Of a DNA stretch of 64,000 nt, positions 45,019 to 57,050 are shown one piece after another (within the stretch, counting starts at the first letter, position 1; every line of letters starts with the position of its first letter). The notes beneath the pieces were generated by a model. It saw only the letters and a list, made by a program, of their open reading frames with translations. It searched no databases and had not been told where the DNA came from. The translations under genes and the position numbers were made by a program. The stretch comes from Ophiostoma sp. CBS 140.51 (taxonomy: Eukaryota > Ascomycota > Sordariomycetes > Ophiostomatales > Ophiostomataceae), in assembly GCA_029298735.1 (NCBI GenBank), contig JANSLP010000077.1, positions 56,933 through 120,932 of the forward strand. The letters are read 5' to 3'.

Positions 45019-46159
45019 TGATTAATGCAAGTCATTTAATATGCTATCTTCTTTGATCTTGTTTATTCTTTCTTTTTTCTTCTCCTCGTTTGGATATGGA
45101 CGGAGGCCTTTTGTTTTTGCGATTAGTATGTCAGGAGTACTGTGTTTTGCTTTCTATACTGGGACATTGGAACGATCCAGGCCGGCCGAGGCTGCTTCGG
45201 ATTTTTAGGATTTTAGGATTTTTTACGAATACAACCAATTTGGAGCAGGGAGTTTGTCACATCCCGTGCATTTTTATTCTAACTTCTTTTTTCTTTCTTT
45301 TATTCTTCTATCTCAATGTCGTGAATCACAAGTTTTCCAATCCGTACTTTCGTCAAACTCCCTTTGCATTGGCATTATAAATTTATATTGCACACTTTTT
45401 AGAATCAATCCTCTTCTGGACCGTTAGGTCTCTAACCGAAATTTGATAGGAAACAATGATCTAAAGAGTAAATAAACTTCCTGTCTCACACCAGACGACA
45501 CCAAAACGACATCGAACAGCACCAACGCAACGCCAAACTGTTGATCTAATAACACTACTATATCCTAGGGATTGACAGCGCGCTATTTCCAACCATTCTG
45601 CCCTGCGAGGCTGGCAACAAGCACTGGGCGGATCGACTTACTGATTAATTCTGGGCATGGTAGCAAGCCGCAAATATCAAGGCTCAACGTGTTGACGAAC
45701 GTCCTATATGTCGTACAGGGGTATATATATATTTGCAATTTTGCTGGCAGCCTCATCACGAGATATACACAAGGCTGCGCAAAAGAAGTCAACAGTAAAC
45801 ACGTTCCAGAAGACCAGGAAAGGGCGCAGCTTAAAAAGGCGTCAAATAAAAGGTGAATGTAGATGAACCTGGTAAACGCTCCTAAACGCCCGATCTGCCC
45901 AGTGATGACCCCGGCTCGCTTTAAAACAACGACGACCAACGAGCTTTTGTGCCTGTCCCAGAAAATCAAAACACAAAGGTAAATGACAAACAGGCAAGAA
46001 CCCAAAACTAAAGAATAACAAACAAAAAACCGACCAATTGTGAACTCCGCGCCATACACAAGATCAAAAGAATAAGAGAGCAAGACAGTTCCGACTCCTT
46101 TGCCGCCTTCCGTTCTCCCTATATACACTATCAAGAGACACCATCATGTCTCTCCTCAT
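45019..46159. other. convergent 3' region ABP2/SFI1
   Basis: 1.14 kb, rather AT-rich, with both 3' ends. No gene seen. Confidence 0.5.
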
Positions 46160-49100
46160 CTACTCGTCGATTTTGTCTTGGTCAACATCTGCAAAGGTCA
46201 CCCTGGCCCCTGTGCGTCCCGTTGCCGGGGCAGTCGAAGCTGCAAAGGATGCTCTCAGTGGCAGTTGCCGAATAGGTGTGGCGGTAGCAAGAGATGCTCG
46301 CTGGCCGACACTGTAGTCTTCTCTTTCCTCGTCAACAAGGTTGTTATTGTTATCGTTGTCACGGCCGGATCGGTCACCGTACGCTGCACGCAGCCGACGT
46401 TCAAAGGGTGACGGCAGAGGCCCCATTGGTGTGGTCGTGATCGGGTCAAAGGAGGACGATGGCGGGAACACTGTTGTGCCAGAGGCAGCCGCTGCACCGA
46501 CGACGGCACTTTTCCGTAGCAGCGAGCGGCCCGGACCGAAGCGAGAAAATCTCAGGTCGGCCGGCGCAGGTAAACCACCAACACTTTGGCTCATCCCAGT
46601 ACCCCCGGTGACGGCAATGGAAGAACGAAAATTGCTGTGCGCCTGGGCTGGCAGAGCTGCAGGGCGAATTTGCGGCGGCGCGCGGGTAACAGACGGTGCT
46701 GCAATGGCCGTTAGCTCACTACTACCAGGGCGGAACAAGTGCCTCGTAGGCGTGTTCGAGGACAGCATCTGGAAGTTGCGGCGCTCCGGTAGGAGAGAGG
46801 AGCTGCCGGCGCCAAGGCCAAGGTCATCATCGCCTTCGGATGACACATCAGCATCAGCATAGTCAAGCAGAGCAAGCGGGTCGTCGTCGACTTCCCCTTG
46901 TTCCGCCGCAGCCTCGACTTCATCAAACTCGGACATGGGCCCCAGCTGGACTGAATCAGCCAGTCGAGCGGCCGACTGGAGGCGGCGCTGCAGGAGGCGG
47001 TGGTTGTAGGACGATGCGCGAGCTGGCGCAGTAGCAGCAGTCTCCGGAGACGAAGAAGAACGGAAGGGAGTCGCCTGTTGTTGCTTCTGCATCTGTTGTC
47101 GGAACGGGGCTGCGGTAGCTGATCGGTGCAGCCGCCGAATTTGGTTGGGGCCTGCAGACGAAGGCTGCGGCGCCGTATTTACAGTCATTGCCGTCTCAGC
47201 CGGTGCAGTGCCTGGAGCAGGGACACTATAGCCGCCACTGATGGCCCCATACGGGCCTCTGCTGTAAAATGGCTGCTTTGTTGTCGCAACCGGTGTTTCT
47301 GTAACTGGGTGAAAAAGAGCGCTTGCAGGCCGGGCACCGACTTGAACAACCCGAGCCGGGCGGTCCTCACGGCCATCATGACCGGGCGCATATGATGGGG
47401 ATGGCCGAGGGCCATCAGAGCGGCCTATCAGGGGTGAGGAGAGCGAAGCTCCCAGTCGCCACAGGCTGGAACCGGGGCCAATACTGGTGGCCTCTTCGCC
47501 TTGCCAGCGGGGGGCCGTGGATGCTGCAAAACTCCTCCGTAGGTCGTTGTCCGGTCCAACGGAGTCAAGGTACAGCTGGTCCGCTAGCTCCTGCTGCCAG
47601 ACTGCCAGCACTCGTCTTCCAAGGCGGCGTTCGTTCTTCTCAAGAAGCGCAGTGGCCGTGTGTTCCCGACCCCTAGCCTGTACAGCCTGCAGCTCCCAGT
47701 CATCCCACCGCCCGGCCAATTGTGCGACGGTGTCGTGTTCGGCGGCGGCCGAGCCAAGTTCTTCACAGTCGGCCAGCTGCAGTCGCCAGCGGCTGAGGTA
47801 TACCTCGGCATCGGCTTCGGCCGCCACGGTCTGCTGGAAGAGGCAGTCATTGGTCTCGAGAATCCAGTGGTTGAGTGTCGTGAAGACGGTGTAGGCCTCG
47901 TGCTCGTAGCGGAGCTGGTCTGCGGCAGCATAGGCGCCATCACCGTGCTCTTCACTGCCTAATCGGAGTGCAGCATCACGCCACGCGGCAATGCAGTCGA
48001 ACGCCGTCTTGCGCTTGACCTCGCGCCGAAAGGTGTAGTAGGTCGAGCGAAGACGTTCTTTACGCACAGTCTTGGCGTAGACAGGCCAGTCGCTGAGAGC
48101 GTTTGCCGTGCCGACGTAAAAGGCACCACGACGCGCGATCTCGTTCATCTCGTCATGTTTGGCCGTTGCCGCTGTCCACAAGCCCAGGGCCTTGTTAGCC
48201 ATGGCTTCCTGGTCCAGGTATTCGGCAATCTGCTTCCAGGCGCTTCGTCTCTCGTTCTGTTCACGGAACACAGAGACCAGCCCAGCAAAGGCATTGGCCT
48301 TGTCAAGCCTGTCTGCAGTACGAGCCAACTCGTCTTCTCGCTGCTGCTCGCCTTGCTGGCCTTGCTGGCCTTGCTGATCGGGGTCGGTGCCAAAGTTTGC
48401 TTTGATTGTGAGACACGTCTTCCAGAGGAGCTGCTCGTCGCGGTACCGGATAAGAAAGGCGAGCTTTTCGGCCAGAACCCAGCTCTGCACGGCGTCAATC
48501 TTGAGGTCGTACTCATAGACGGCGCGGAAGATCGCTAGACGTGTTTCCCGGTGCCAGTGCGCAGCATATTCTTCAGCAATATCGAGGTCGAGCTGGGTCG
48601 CGCGGTGCTGTGCCTCGGCGGCACTCTCGCGCCAGAAATCCAGGACGGCCGCCTTGGTGCGGGTCTTGTTGGCAGCTTGGAGAGCACGCAGCTGTTCCTG
48701 GCAGAACGCCTCCTTGGCCCAGTCTTGGAGTGCTGCCTTCATGTATGTCTCGTTCTCCTGCTCTTCGATACTGAGCAAGGTGAGTGCCTGGCTCTGTGCC
48801 TGCTCGGACCACTTGATGATTGCTGTGCTGAGAAGCGACTTCTGTTCCAAGCTCATAGCCTTGTCTTTGGCACCAGCGGCAGCAATTGTCGACTGGCACC
48901 AATCCTCGACAGCCTGCTTCTTGAGCCGGTCGATCGCCCACGCATCCGCCGTCCGCTCCTGGTGTGCTCTCAGCCAGGTCCAGAACGTGACGGTCACCAG
49001 GTCGCGGTTGTAGAACTGGACCGACAATTTGGTGTTCTCTTTGGGGCCACGGTGGAGGGCAGCCGTCCAGCGCTTGACAGCCCAGCTGAGGGCAAAGCAG

Positions 49101-51286
49101 TCGGCCTTGACAGTGTCACTAGCAGTCTGCTCGCGCCAGGCGCCAAAGACTTTCCGGCGCAGGAGGTGGCGGCGGGCTACTTTGGTACGACCAGCTTCTT
49201 CCTTGGCCATGGCGTGCCAGTGACAGACAGCGTTGAACATGGTGGTGATGGTGTAGACGCGCGCCGCCCGTCGCATGAGCCTCTCGCGCTCTTCCTGTTT
49301 CTCTCGGTATTGCACCGCGGCCTCATCGTCGTGGTCGTCTTGGTCGTCCTCTGCTTCGATATCGTCGACATGTTGTTGGTCGACCTCATCTAGCTGGTCT
49401 TTTTCCGTCGTAATGGTCTGTTGTTCAATCGGAGCAGTAAGCTGTCTGGTCTTTTGTGTCATCTCGTCAATGTGGGTGCCGGCCACACTACTCCACATGA
49501 GAAGTGCTTCAGACACAGACAGCTCTCGATCCATTTGTGCGGCATAGCGCTCTTGTTCTTGGTGAGCGGCAGATGTCGTCCTCCATACGTCGATGGCGAG
49601 ACCGCCGAGGAAGGCGAAGCGCATAAAAAAGGTGTCAGCCACCTTGGCCATGATGAAGGGGTCGACGCGGGGGGGCGGTCCGGCCTCGAGCTCTTCTTGC
49701 ACGGTGGTGTCGCTAGCAGCTTGGAAGCCCTCATAGTCCGTAGCTACTGAGGACAACCGCGACCGTGGCGACTGAGGTTCGGTCCAGGACCCAGCTGGCT
49801 GCATAGACGAGTGCTGGGAATGTGTGTAGCGATCTGGTCCGGTACCAAGTTGAGGTTGCGCAGAGTGAGGAACGTTCTGCGAGAATGGGCGAGTTCGGTA
49901 GGGTAGTTGTTGGTGGTGTTGGTAATTATGGTTGTGAGAGAGGTGGGCAGTGGAACGACTACCTATTATTTCGGGAGGGATATTATGCGGATGCTGTTGT
50001 TGCTGTTGCGGTAGGTTGTAGTGTCCGTGCCGCCGTGCTGCTGCTGCACTCAACAGATCTAGCGATTGTGTATATTGGTCAACGCCAGGCGCTTCGTCGT
50101 CGTCGTCGTCGTCGTCGTCGTCATAGTCAAAGTCCCCTTCGGACTCCTCCACATTTCGGGTGCGGTCAAGATCGTCGCCCTTATGAGGTATGACATGTTC
50201 TTGTGTATATTCGACCTCTTCAGGTGCGGTCAGGTAGCGGGGAACCTGAGACAGCCATGGGTCGATCGGCCGGGATGTGTGAGAGGGTCGGGGCCGAGTT
50301 TGTTGCTGCTGTATTGGTAGAGATGGGAGAAGTTGTGGTTGTGGTGGTAATTGTGGAGGTGGCCTCCGCTCGTCTGCGGTTCCAAAGTAATCCTTATAGT
50401 TGACCAGTGGTGGGGCAAGCGAGTCGGACCTCCGTCTGTGGTGCTGCCGGTGTTGTTGCTGTCGAGCTGGGGATCGATGCGACTGGCGGCCGATGCCGAT
50501 CTGTGCGTGTTGGTGTTCTTGGCGTCCACGGTCGAGCCGACCTGCCCCGGCAGCGACGACAAACTCGGCCACACTGTCGGAGTTTCTTCGTCGCCGGCCG
50601 GTCACATGCGGTGCAACAGGGAAGACACCAGAGTGTGATGTCAAGCCCCCAGCTGATGAAGGAGCGACAGAGTGGACTGAGAGAGGCGGTGATGGCGGGT
50701 GCGGAGATGGTGGTGAGGCATGAATGTGTGAGTGGCGGCGGTGGTGGTTGGGGTGGTGCACAATACGTCCTTTGTTTTCTTCGTCATCCATGGCGTCGTC
50801 GTCGTTTATATCGTCGTTTTCGTCGCCGCCGTCATCGGCATCGAGGTCACTGCTATCCGGAACGTATTCGAGCTCAATGCCCATGCGGCCTAGCACGGTT
50901 CGAAAGCGGTCGAGCAGGTTGTCGGTGGAGCGCATGCCACCGACGAGGAAGATGATGCGGCTGAGCTTGTCCTCGCCGTCCGGGTCGAGGCCATGGCGAG
51001 GGAAGACAATATCGGCGGCGCGGAAGAGCGCGGTGGTCGGGAGCTTGTCGCGCTTTGGGAGCGTAGGCAGGATGTCCTGGCCGAGCGCGACGACTTGGTG
51101 GAGGAGTTCAATGTCTGGTGGGTTGGATGGTCAGAGTGTGCATCCAAGAAACAAGAAATAAGAAGCAATCTAGATATGATGACGGAGAGACTCACCCTCG
51201 TTGGAGTAGTAAAACTCGCTCCCTTGGCGGAGGGACGATGACCGGATCCTGCCATCTCGAGAGGATAGCGGAGCGTGGGACGGCAT
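46160..51286 (-). CDS. sfi1: Sfi1-type centrin-binding spindle pole body protein
   Basis: Long helical protein whose repeats bind centrin and build the half-bridge used in spindle pole body duplication. Exons 51196-51286 and 46160-51114; 81-nt phase-1 intron (donor GTGAGT, acceptor CACCAG); 1681 aa. The joined N-terminus gives SEFYYSNEDIELLHQVVALG, the fungal Sfi1 N-terminal motif, then DKLSRIIFLVGGMRSTDNLL. Residues about 75-440 are Gln/His/Asp-rich and disordered. The central region (about 450-1150) holds many Trp-containing helical repeats (FNAVCHWHAMAKEE, KVFGAWREQTASD, FWTWLRAHQERTA, AIIKWSEQAQSQ, CIAAWRDAALRLG, VLAVWQQELADQL). The C-terminus is Ser/Thr/Pro-rich with Thr-Pro-x-Arg sites (TPFR, TPTR, TPIR). 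The start ATG is the first in exon 1. Divergent from the twin-Cx9C gene. Confidence 0.9.
50095..50123. repeat. (CGT)n microsatellite encoding an Asp run in Sfi1
   Basis: Nine CGT units on the + strand, read on the minus strand as a run of aspartates in the disordered N-terminal third of Sfi1. Confidence 0.9.
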
Positions 51287-51907
51287 GGGGTCAAGCACGC
51301 CGGCGAAGGCATGATAGGAGGGGGGTGGGCGAGACACAGAGAAGGCCGAATGGGGACAAAGGAGGAGAAAAATAACAAAAAAAAGTCGACATCGATAGAA
51401 AAAAGCAGCTCAGGCGGGCAAGGCGCACCAGACGCAAGCAGGCACGACAAAGAGCCTGGCCAAAGAGCGTGCAGGCTGTGCCGAGGGGAAGGAAGCACAC
51501 ATAAATAGGGAAGAAGAAAAGAAAAGAAAAAAAAAAAAAAGAGAAAAATACAAGGAGCCAGAGATCGATTGTGCTGTAGCTCAAATTCGCGAGACTGCGA
51601 TTTGCGCGACGTGCCCCAAATAGCTGCCGTGCCGTCAAAGGGGAAGAGTGTTCAGGGACAAGGGGACGCGTTAAGAGGTTAACCGCGTTGGTGGGCGCCT
51701 GTCCAGTCGAAAAGTGGGCAAGTGGGCTCCGGCCGCCAGAGACGGATTGGGCATGGTCCGTGCACGACAATGAGGGAAAGCACCAAAGCTTCTAGGGTGC
51801 AAATGGAAAGACCATAAAAAGTTGGATCAGGAAACTGCACTTGGCCAGCCGTGCGACGACACGACAAGAGGAACGAAGGAACGAACCACAGTCAAATCGT
51901 GACTACC
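51287..51907. promoter_or_regulatory. divergent promoter region SFI1 / twin-Cx9C gene
   Basis: 621 nt with ACGCGT (MCB-like) at 51666-51671, 380 nt upstream of SFI1, and an A-rich tract near 51.51-51.55 kb. Motif role inferred. Confidence 0.4.
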
Positions 51908-52266
51908 ATGCAGCCGAGAACACGTCCTATCCAGCGGGTTGCTGCCGCTGCGTCGCAGTGCACCGCAGAGGTAAGTCACTGATGGGATTATGAGGAGCTG
52001 TTGTCGACTATGGTGGGCGGGTACACGCGGCTAACCAACCAGGCTTCTGTCTACGGCAAATGCATCGTCGCCGACTACAACTCGGTCCACAAAGATAAGT
52101 GTGCAGCTGAGTTTATGAAGCTGAAGAACTGCTATCTGGTGAGTTGTTTCTTTCATGTAGAGACCCGTGCATGCGGGCTTGGCTGGCATCATTCTTTGCT
52201 CGTGTGCCGTGTCCGGCCGGGAGCAATGCTGACAAAACACAGGCTGCGATGAAGAAATCAAAATGA
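51908..52266 (+). CDS. twin Cx9C mitochondrial intermembrane-space protein, NDUFAF8-like
   Basis: A 60-aa protein assembled from three exons: 51908-51970, 52043-52138, 52243-52266; both joins phase 0, donors GTAAGT and GTGAGT, acceptors CCAG and ACAG with CTAAC and CTGAC branch boxes. The joined product starts MQPRTRPIQRVAAAASQCTA and contains cysteines in two helices: QCTAEASVYGKC (Cys-x9-Cys) and KCAAEFMKLKNC (Cys-x9-Cys), the twin Cx9C (CHCH) fold imported by the Mia40 relay. Length and spacing fit the complex I assembly factor NDUFAF8 family; other small CHCH proteins cannot be excluded. It is divergent from SFI1, with no other mitochondrial gene adjacent. Confidence 0.82.
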
Positions 52267-53387
52267 GATGGCTATGAACAGCACCAGCTACACATAGACA
52301 TAATCTCTCTTGCCCGGAGGCGTGATCCGCGGGATGCCAGGCGGCTTTGTCGGAGGCCGTGCTCGTCGTCCGACGACAAACAAGCGAACAGCCATGAAAG
52401 GTGTACGCTGAACAACAACAATCATATACCCAAAGCCCTCTTGAATGATATACCCGCTGTTGAAATGTCTGGAGATACTTTGTCACCAATTTGGCCAGGG
52501 TTGCTTCTCTAACAAACCTGGTGCGTTTGTTTATTGATGACGAGATGAAACATCGGACAACAGCACTTTCAAGTTGTTCCGCACAAATCTGTACATATTT
52601 TATACATCTTATAAATATATCTATAAATGCAACGACAAGACTGCACCACTCTTGAAGCACCTAATGATATTGTTGTGAATTTTGCTTTGTCTTTTGTCTT
52701 TTATTTGTTTCCTTCTTTCATCGTCTTTCATCACCCAGGTATGCTCTCATAACTGAATAAAGCGACATATGCATATATCGCAGTACCCAGTGTCGCATTC
52801 TGGGCACCTCGTCAATTGCACCACATGTCAAACACGCTAATAATCCCCTGTGCGCCGCGTGCTGCACCCCCCGCAGCTACCCTCCAATTAGCAAACTACC
52901 AGCACCAGAAGAGTGCTGCAGGGGTCCATGGCCAGTGATAAACACTAACAAACACGAAGAACAGTGAGACCATGAGCACCCCACCTGACTATCGCTAGGG
53001 AGTGCGGGCGGTTGCTGCGACTGCCCAAACAGCTCAACAGGGGGGTAGTGGTTGAAATGGGCAACAACAAACAACGGGCCTGATGTAAATAGTGGCACCA
53101 GCGCTTTCTCTCCGATTGCGATCTGACGATCTCGCACGGCACGCCCCTTTCTCCTTTTTTTCTTTCAAGTCCGGACGACCTCCAACAGAGGCAATCCACA
53201 AAACGCGCAGACAGTCGACGACACTGCCAATGCTCGCACGCGACCGCGACCGCCACTCCTGAGAGACTGTTGTTGCGCCCGACCGATCCACCTCGCCGGC
53301 CTCTTCCCTTCCTCGACGGCTTCGAATTTGACAATCCTTGATTTTGGCCGACCCTGATCCCGCACGAGCCCGCCAACTTCTGCTCCG
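52267..53387. other. intergenic, twin-Cx9C gene to HYM1
   Basis: 1.1 kb with the 3' flank of the Cx9C gene and the HYM1 promoter. No gene seen. Confidence 0.45.
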
Positions 53388-54877
53388 ATGTCCTTCTTTT
53401 TCAACCGCGGTCGCAACCGCACAAATGCGGCCGAGCTGGCTCGGCAGACGTACGACCTGCTGGCCCGCCTCGACGTCGCCAACAATCCGAATCCGAAGGT
53501 AGGACAGGCAGCCCAGGCTTACACCGTGGACACAGAGGAGAGCCCATACTAACTGCTGCTACTACCGTCTACCTAGATCGACGAGGCACTACCCAAATGC
53601 CTCAGCCAGATGAAGGCCATCCTCCAGGGCACGCCCGAGGCGGAGTCCAGCCCCGAGCAGGTCTACCAGCTTGTCCACGGCATCGTCGACGAGCAAGTGC
53701 TTTGTCTGCTACCCCAAATCCTACACCTGCTGCCCTTTGAGTCGCGTAAAGACGCCCAGGTCATCTTCTCATTCGTCTTCCGCTACCGCCCGCCGAGCAA
53801 CTACCCCGTCGCCTCCGACCCGCAGAACAACCAGCAGCCGCCGCCGCTCGCCGTCGACTTTGTGAGCAACCACGCGCCGTCCGTGCTGATTTCCCTGTGC
53901 CACGGCTATGACCACAAGGAGAGCGCTACCACCGCCGGTTCAATCCTGCGCGAGGTCTTGAAGCACGAGGCCGCCGCGGCAGTGGTGCTGTACGACGATG
54001 CAGACGACGACCCGAGCAGCGGCTCGAGCAGCGGCGGTGTGCAGAAGATTGCGTTCAACCGCGTGCAGAGCGGTCGCGGCATCTTCTGGCAGTTCTTCAA
54101 GTGGATTGACACGAGCTCATTTGAAGTGGCAGCCGATGCCTTCAACACCTTCAGAGTATGTATTTCTGTTCTCTCCTTTTTACCTTTGCTTCCACCTTTG
54201 CTATTTTCTACCTTTGCGGATTTTGAACTTCGCTCTTTCCTGCCTTCGTTTTTTTTTTGCCTTTGCTCTTTGCTACTTTCACGGGTTCCTACCCTCGTGG
54301 ATTTTACTTATCCTCGTAAATTTTATCCTCGTGGATTTTGTCTTCGCGGATTTTGTCCTCGCGAATTTTGTATCGCTTCTCTCGCTCTCTCTTCTTCTAC
54401 TAACAACCCCAGGAACTCCTGACTAGACACAAGGAACTCGTGCCGCGGTACCTCAGTATCAACTTTGATCTCTTCTTCGGCCGCTACAACACTACCCTCG
54501 TACAATCCAACAGCTATGTCACCAAGCGCCAGTCTATCAAGCTGCTTGGCGAGGTCCTGCTCGACCGCTCCAACTACACCGTCATGACACGCTACGTCGA
54601 TTCGGGCGAGCACCTCAAGATTTGCATGAACCTGTTGCGCGACGACCGCAAAATGGTCCAGTACGAGGGCTTCCATGTGTTTAAGGTTTTTGTCGCCAAC
54701 CCACACAAGTCGGTCGCCGTCCAAAAGATCCTCATCATGAACAGGGACAAGCTCCTTACCTTCCTGTCGCACTTCCTCGAGGAGCGTACCGAGGACGAGC
54801 AGTTTATTGACGAGCGCGAGTTCCTGATCAAGCAAATCCGTAACATGCCGCCCAAGCCCGTACCGCCGCAACGCTAG
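53388..54877 (+). CDS. hym1: Mo25-like protein Hym1
   Basis: Armadillo-like scaffold that activates germinal-centre-type kinases (Kic1) in the RAM/MOR network with the Cbk1/COT1 kinase; controls polarity, septation and hyphal tip growth. Exons 53388-53498, 53577-54155, 54413-54877; both joins phase 0; 384 aa. Motifs: start MSFFFNRGRN, RQTYDLLARL, NPNPKIDEALPKCLSQMKAI across junction 1, EQVYQLVHGIVDEQVLCLLP, FWQFFKWIDTSSFEVAADAF, then FRELLTRHKELVPRYLSINF across junction 2 and FFGRYNTTLVQSNSYVTKRQ. A DDADDDPSSGSSSGG insert lengthens one loop. Donors are GTAGGA and GTATGT. Intron 2 (257 nt) carries a 15-nt tandem repeat. Complete; it converges on NIT2. Confidence 0.95.
54292..54370 (+). repeat. 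15-nt minisatellite in HYM1 intron 2
   Basis: Units resembling TCCTCGTGGATTTTG: one at 54292-54306, a 4-nt spacer, then four contiguous units at 54311, 54326, 54341 and 54356, each differing from the consensus at 0-3 positions. Confidence 0.9.
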
Positions 54878-55292
54878 GTGCCGCAGCAGGCTGAACCAAC
54901 CTGTGCCATCTACGGGCGTTAGATGATGTATGTGGCACGATTGGTGTCTCGTGTGGTTTGTTCTTCTTATGCCGTCATTTTTATTCAGTCATGTTTTTTT
55001 TCTGGCTTCGGGTTACATTTTTTATATTGCATACTGTTTGGCGCTGGCGTTCCGGGATCTGGGACTGAAAGAGAAGAGGGTGAAGATAGGGCAAGAAGAG
55101 GATGTAGCAAATGTTGAGAGTGAAGGAAACATCACTTGTCATTTAATTTTATAGCATGCATTGTACGAGGAGGGGTGCAAACGAAAGGCGGTCGAAGATG
55201 GAGAATATTCTTTGGATAGGCACAACATGATTATATGCATGGGCGACGAGCTTCATCAAAAGAGATAGTCTAACAGTGCCTCCTCGTCTCTC
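54878..55292. other. convergent 3' region HYM1/NIT2
   Basis: 415 nt; no gene seen. Confidence 0.5.
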
Positions 55293-56427
55293 TTATGCCT
55301 CTCCGCCTTTAACCGAGTCGAGTGCCGGATAGACATCCCTATCACATTGTTAATGTTAGCAATCGTCACCACATGCCATATGTCGGACTCTCAAAATTTC
55401 AGGATTCCGTAACTTACGTTCGCCGGACAAGCGGCAGCCGCTCCCGCACGCTCTCCCACACGGAGAGGTCAATGTCCACCAGGCCCAGCTGGCCCTCCGC
55501 CCCATATTCGGCATTACCCACATCTGGTCCCGTCGCGTCTTCGTCGTCACCGCCCACCACGCCGCCCAGCTGGCACAACACTTTGCCCCATGGGTCCACG
55601 GCCAGACTGCGTCCATAGCTCACGCGATTCTCGTTGTGTCGCCCGACCTGTGCCGCCGCGATGACGTAGCACTGGCTCTCAATCGCCCGCGCTCGCAATA
55701 GCACTTCCCAGTGTGCACGCCCCGTGGGAACTGTAAAGGCCGAGGGATACGTGATGATGTGCGCCGGTGCTGGATTGGCATAGTGTGCGAGCGCAATGGC
55801 TGGTTCGGGGAATCGCAAGTCAAAGCACGTCAAGCTGCCCAAACGGCCGAGTGGGGTGTTGTACGGGGGCAACAATGCGGTTCCAGCCTGTGTTTGGGCA
55901 CTTTCGCGGAGACCTGCCGCCGCATAGTCAAAGAGGTGCAGCTTGTCGTAGTTGCCATAGGGTGCGATCTTGCCGGCTGTGTCGATGTAGATGGTCCGGT
56001 TGAGCAGCTTCTTTTTGGCTGCTGTACGAGTCCCGCTAGTTTCCACAACCGCAACTGTCGGCATCACCGCGTTTGATCCAGCTGCTGCGGCAGTCACAGC
56101 CACCGGTACATGGATGCCCACATGGACGGCGACGCCGTGCTTGGCGGCGGCCGACTGCAGGCCCAGCACAAACGGCGACTCGTCGACCGGCTGTGCGAGA
56201 GACAGAGCCTGCTCGGGCGAGGTGGCAATGTAGTCTGATGCCTCGGGCAAGAAGAGCACCTTGGCACCTGCAGCCGCCGCACGACTGACGAGACTGACAC
56301 ATTGCTCGAGGTTGTGGGCCACAGAGGCCGTGGAGCAGATTTGACCGATGGCCTGGAGGCGGTGTTAGAGGGGATGGGGTCATACAGTGTTTAAAAATGA
56401 AGGAAAGATACATACAGCAATCGCCAT
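55293..56427 (-). CDS. nit2: Nit2-like carbon-nitrogen hydrolase (deaminated glutathione amidase)
   Basis: Nitrilase-superfamily amidase that repairs deaminated glutathione, a side product of transaminases. Three exons: 56416-56427 (12 nt, MAIA), 55418-56352, 55293-55338; phases 0 and 2; 330 aa. Donors GTATGT and GTAAGT; acceptors CTCCAG and GATAG. The joined N-terminus MAIAAIGQICSTASVAHNLE and joined C-terminus RRTDVYPALDSVKGGEA both match the family. Catalytic triad visible: Glu41 (FLPEASDYIA), Lys141 (YDKLHLFD) and Cys180 (SLTCFDLRFPE). Substrate-pocket block RAHWEVLLRARAIESQCYVI follows, and DPWGKVLCQLGG. An Ala-rich insert near 88-100 and a GGDDEDATGPDVGNAEYG insert near the C-terminus are expansions. 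Subfamily assigned from LPEASDYI; omega-amidase is the main alternative. Confidence 0.9.
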
Positions 56428-57050
56428 TTTCAAAGTTTGACGTGTGTTATTTGATCAAAGTTAAAGTTGTCTCGCGGGCTGCCTCGTGCGCAAGATGCGA
56501 TGCTATCTAAGCGGTGCGATATGACACGGGCCGTAGTGGTGGCCGTTAGACGGAGATAAAGCTAGGCGAGCTAGACGAGGCGGGATTTCGTCATTCTTGC
56601 AGCAACTGAGTATAACAAGCGGCGAATCAAGTCCGACAGGTTCACGTCGGTCAAAGACGGCTACGAAGCAAAACTTGAAATAAAATGAAAAATAAAATTA
56701 CGTTGAAAACGTCGCTCTCTCTAGAAATGACTTTTATAAGAAAGTCGAGTAGAAGACGGGTAGAGAGAAAGGACACTATTGGTGACCTAGAATGATGATA
56801 AAAAAAACTATAGAACAGAAAAGAACGACAGAACAGAGTCTCTGCTGTAACGTATGACACGCGCCGTACTCCCCGAGGATGTATTAAACGCAAAGAAAAC
56901 CCAGAGAAAAAAGTGTGACAAAAAGGCAAAACAAGTCCCCCGTCGTCCTTTTTGTGGAGGATGATAACAATAAGCAAAAAATGCCTGTAGAATTTTTGAT
57001 GTGAAAAATGCTGTTAAGGAGAGCCGGGGCCAAGGTGGCCATGGATGCTG
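56428..57050. other. NIT2 promoter and TAF4 3' flank
   Basis: 623 nt. No gene seen; AT-rich toward the TAF4 3' end. Confidence 0.45.

Noticed and set aside
48551..49393. 280-codon plus-strand frame inside SFI1
   Set aside because: Antisense of the Trp-helix repeats; Leu/Val-rich shadow without a start context.
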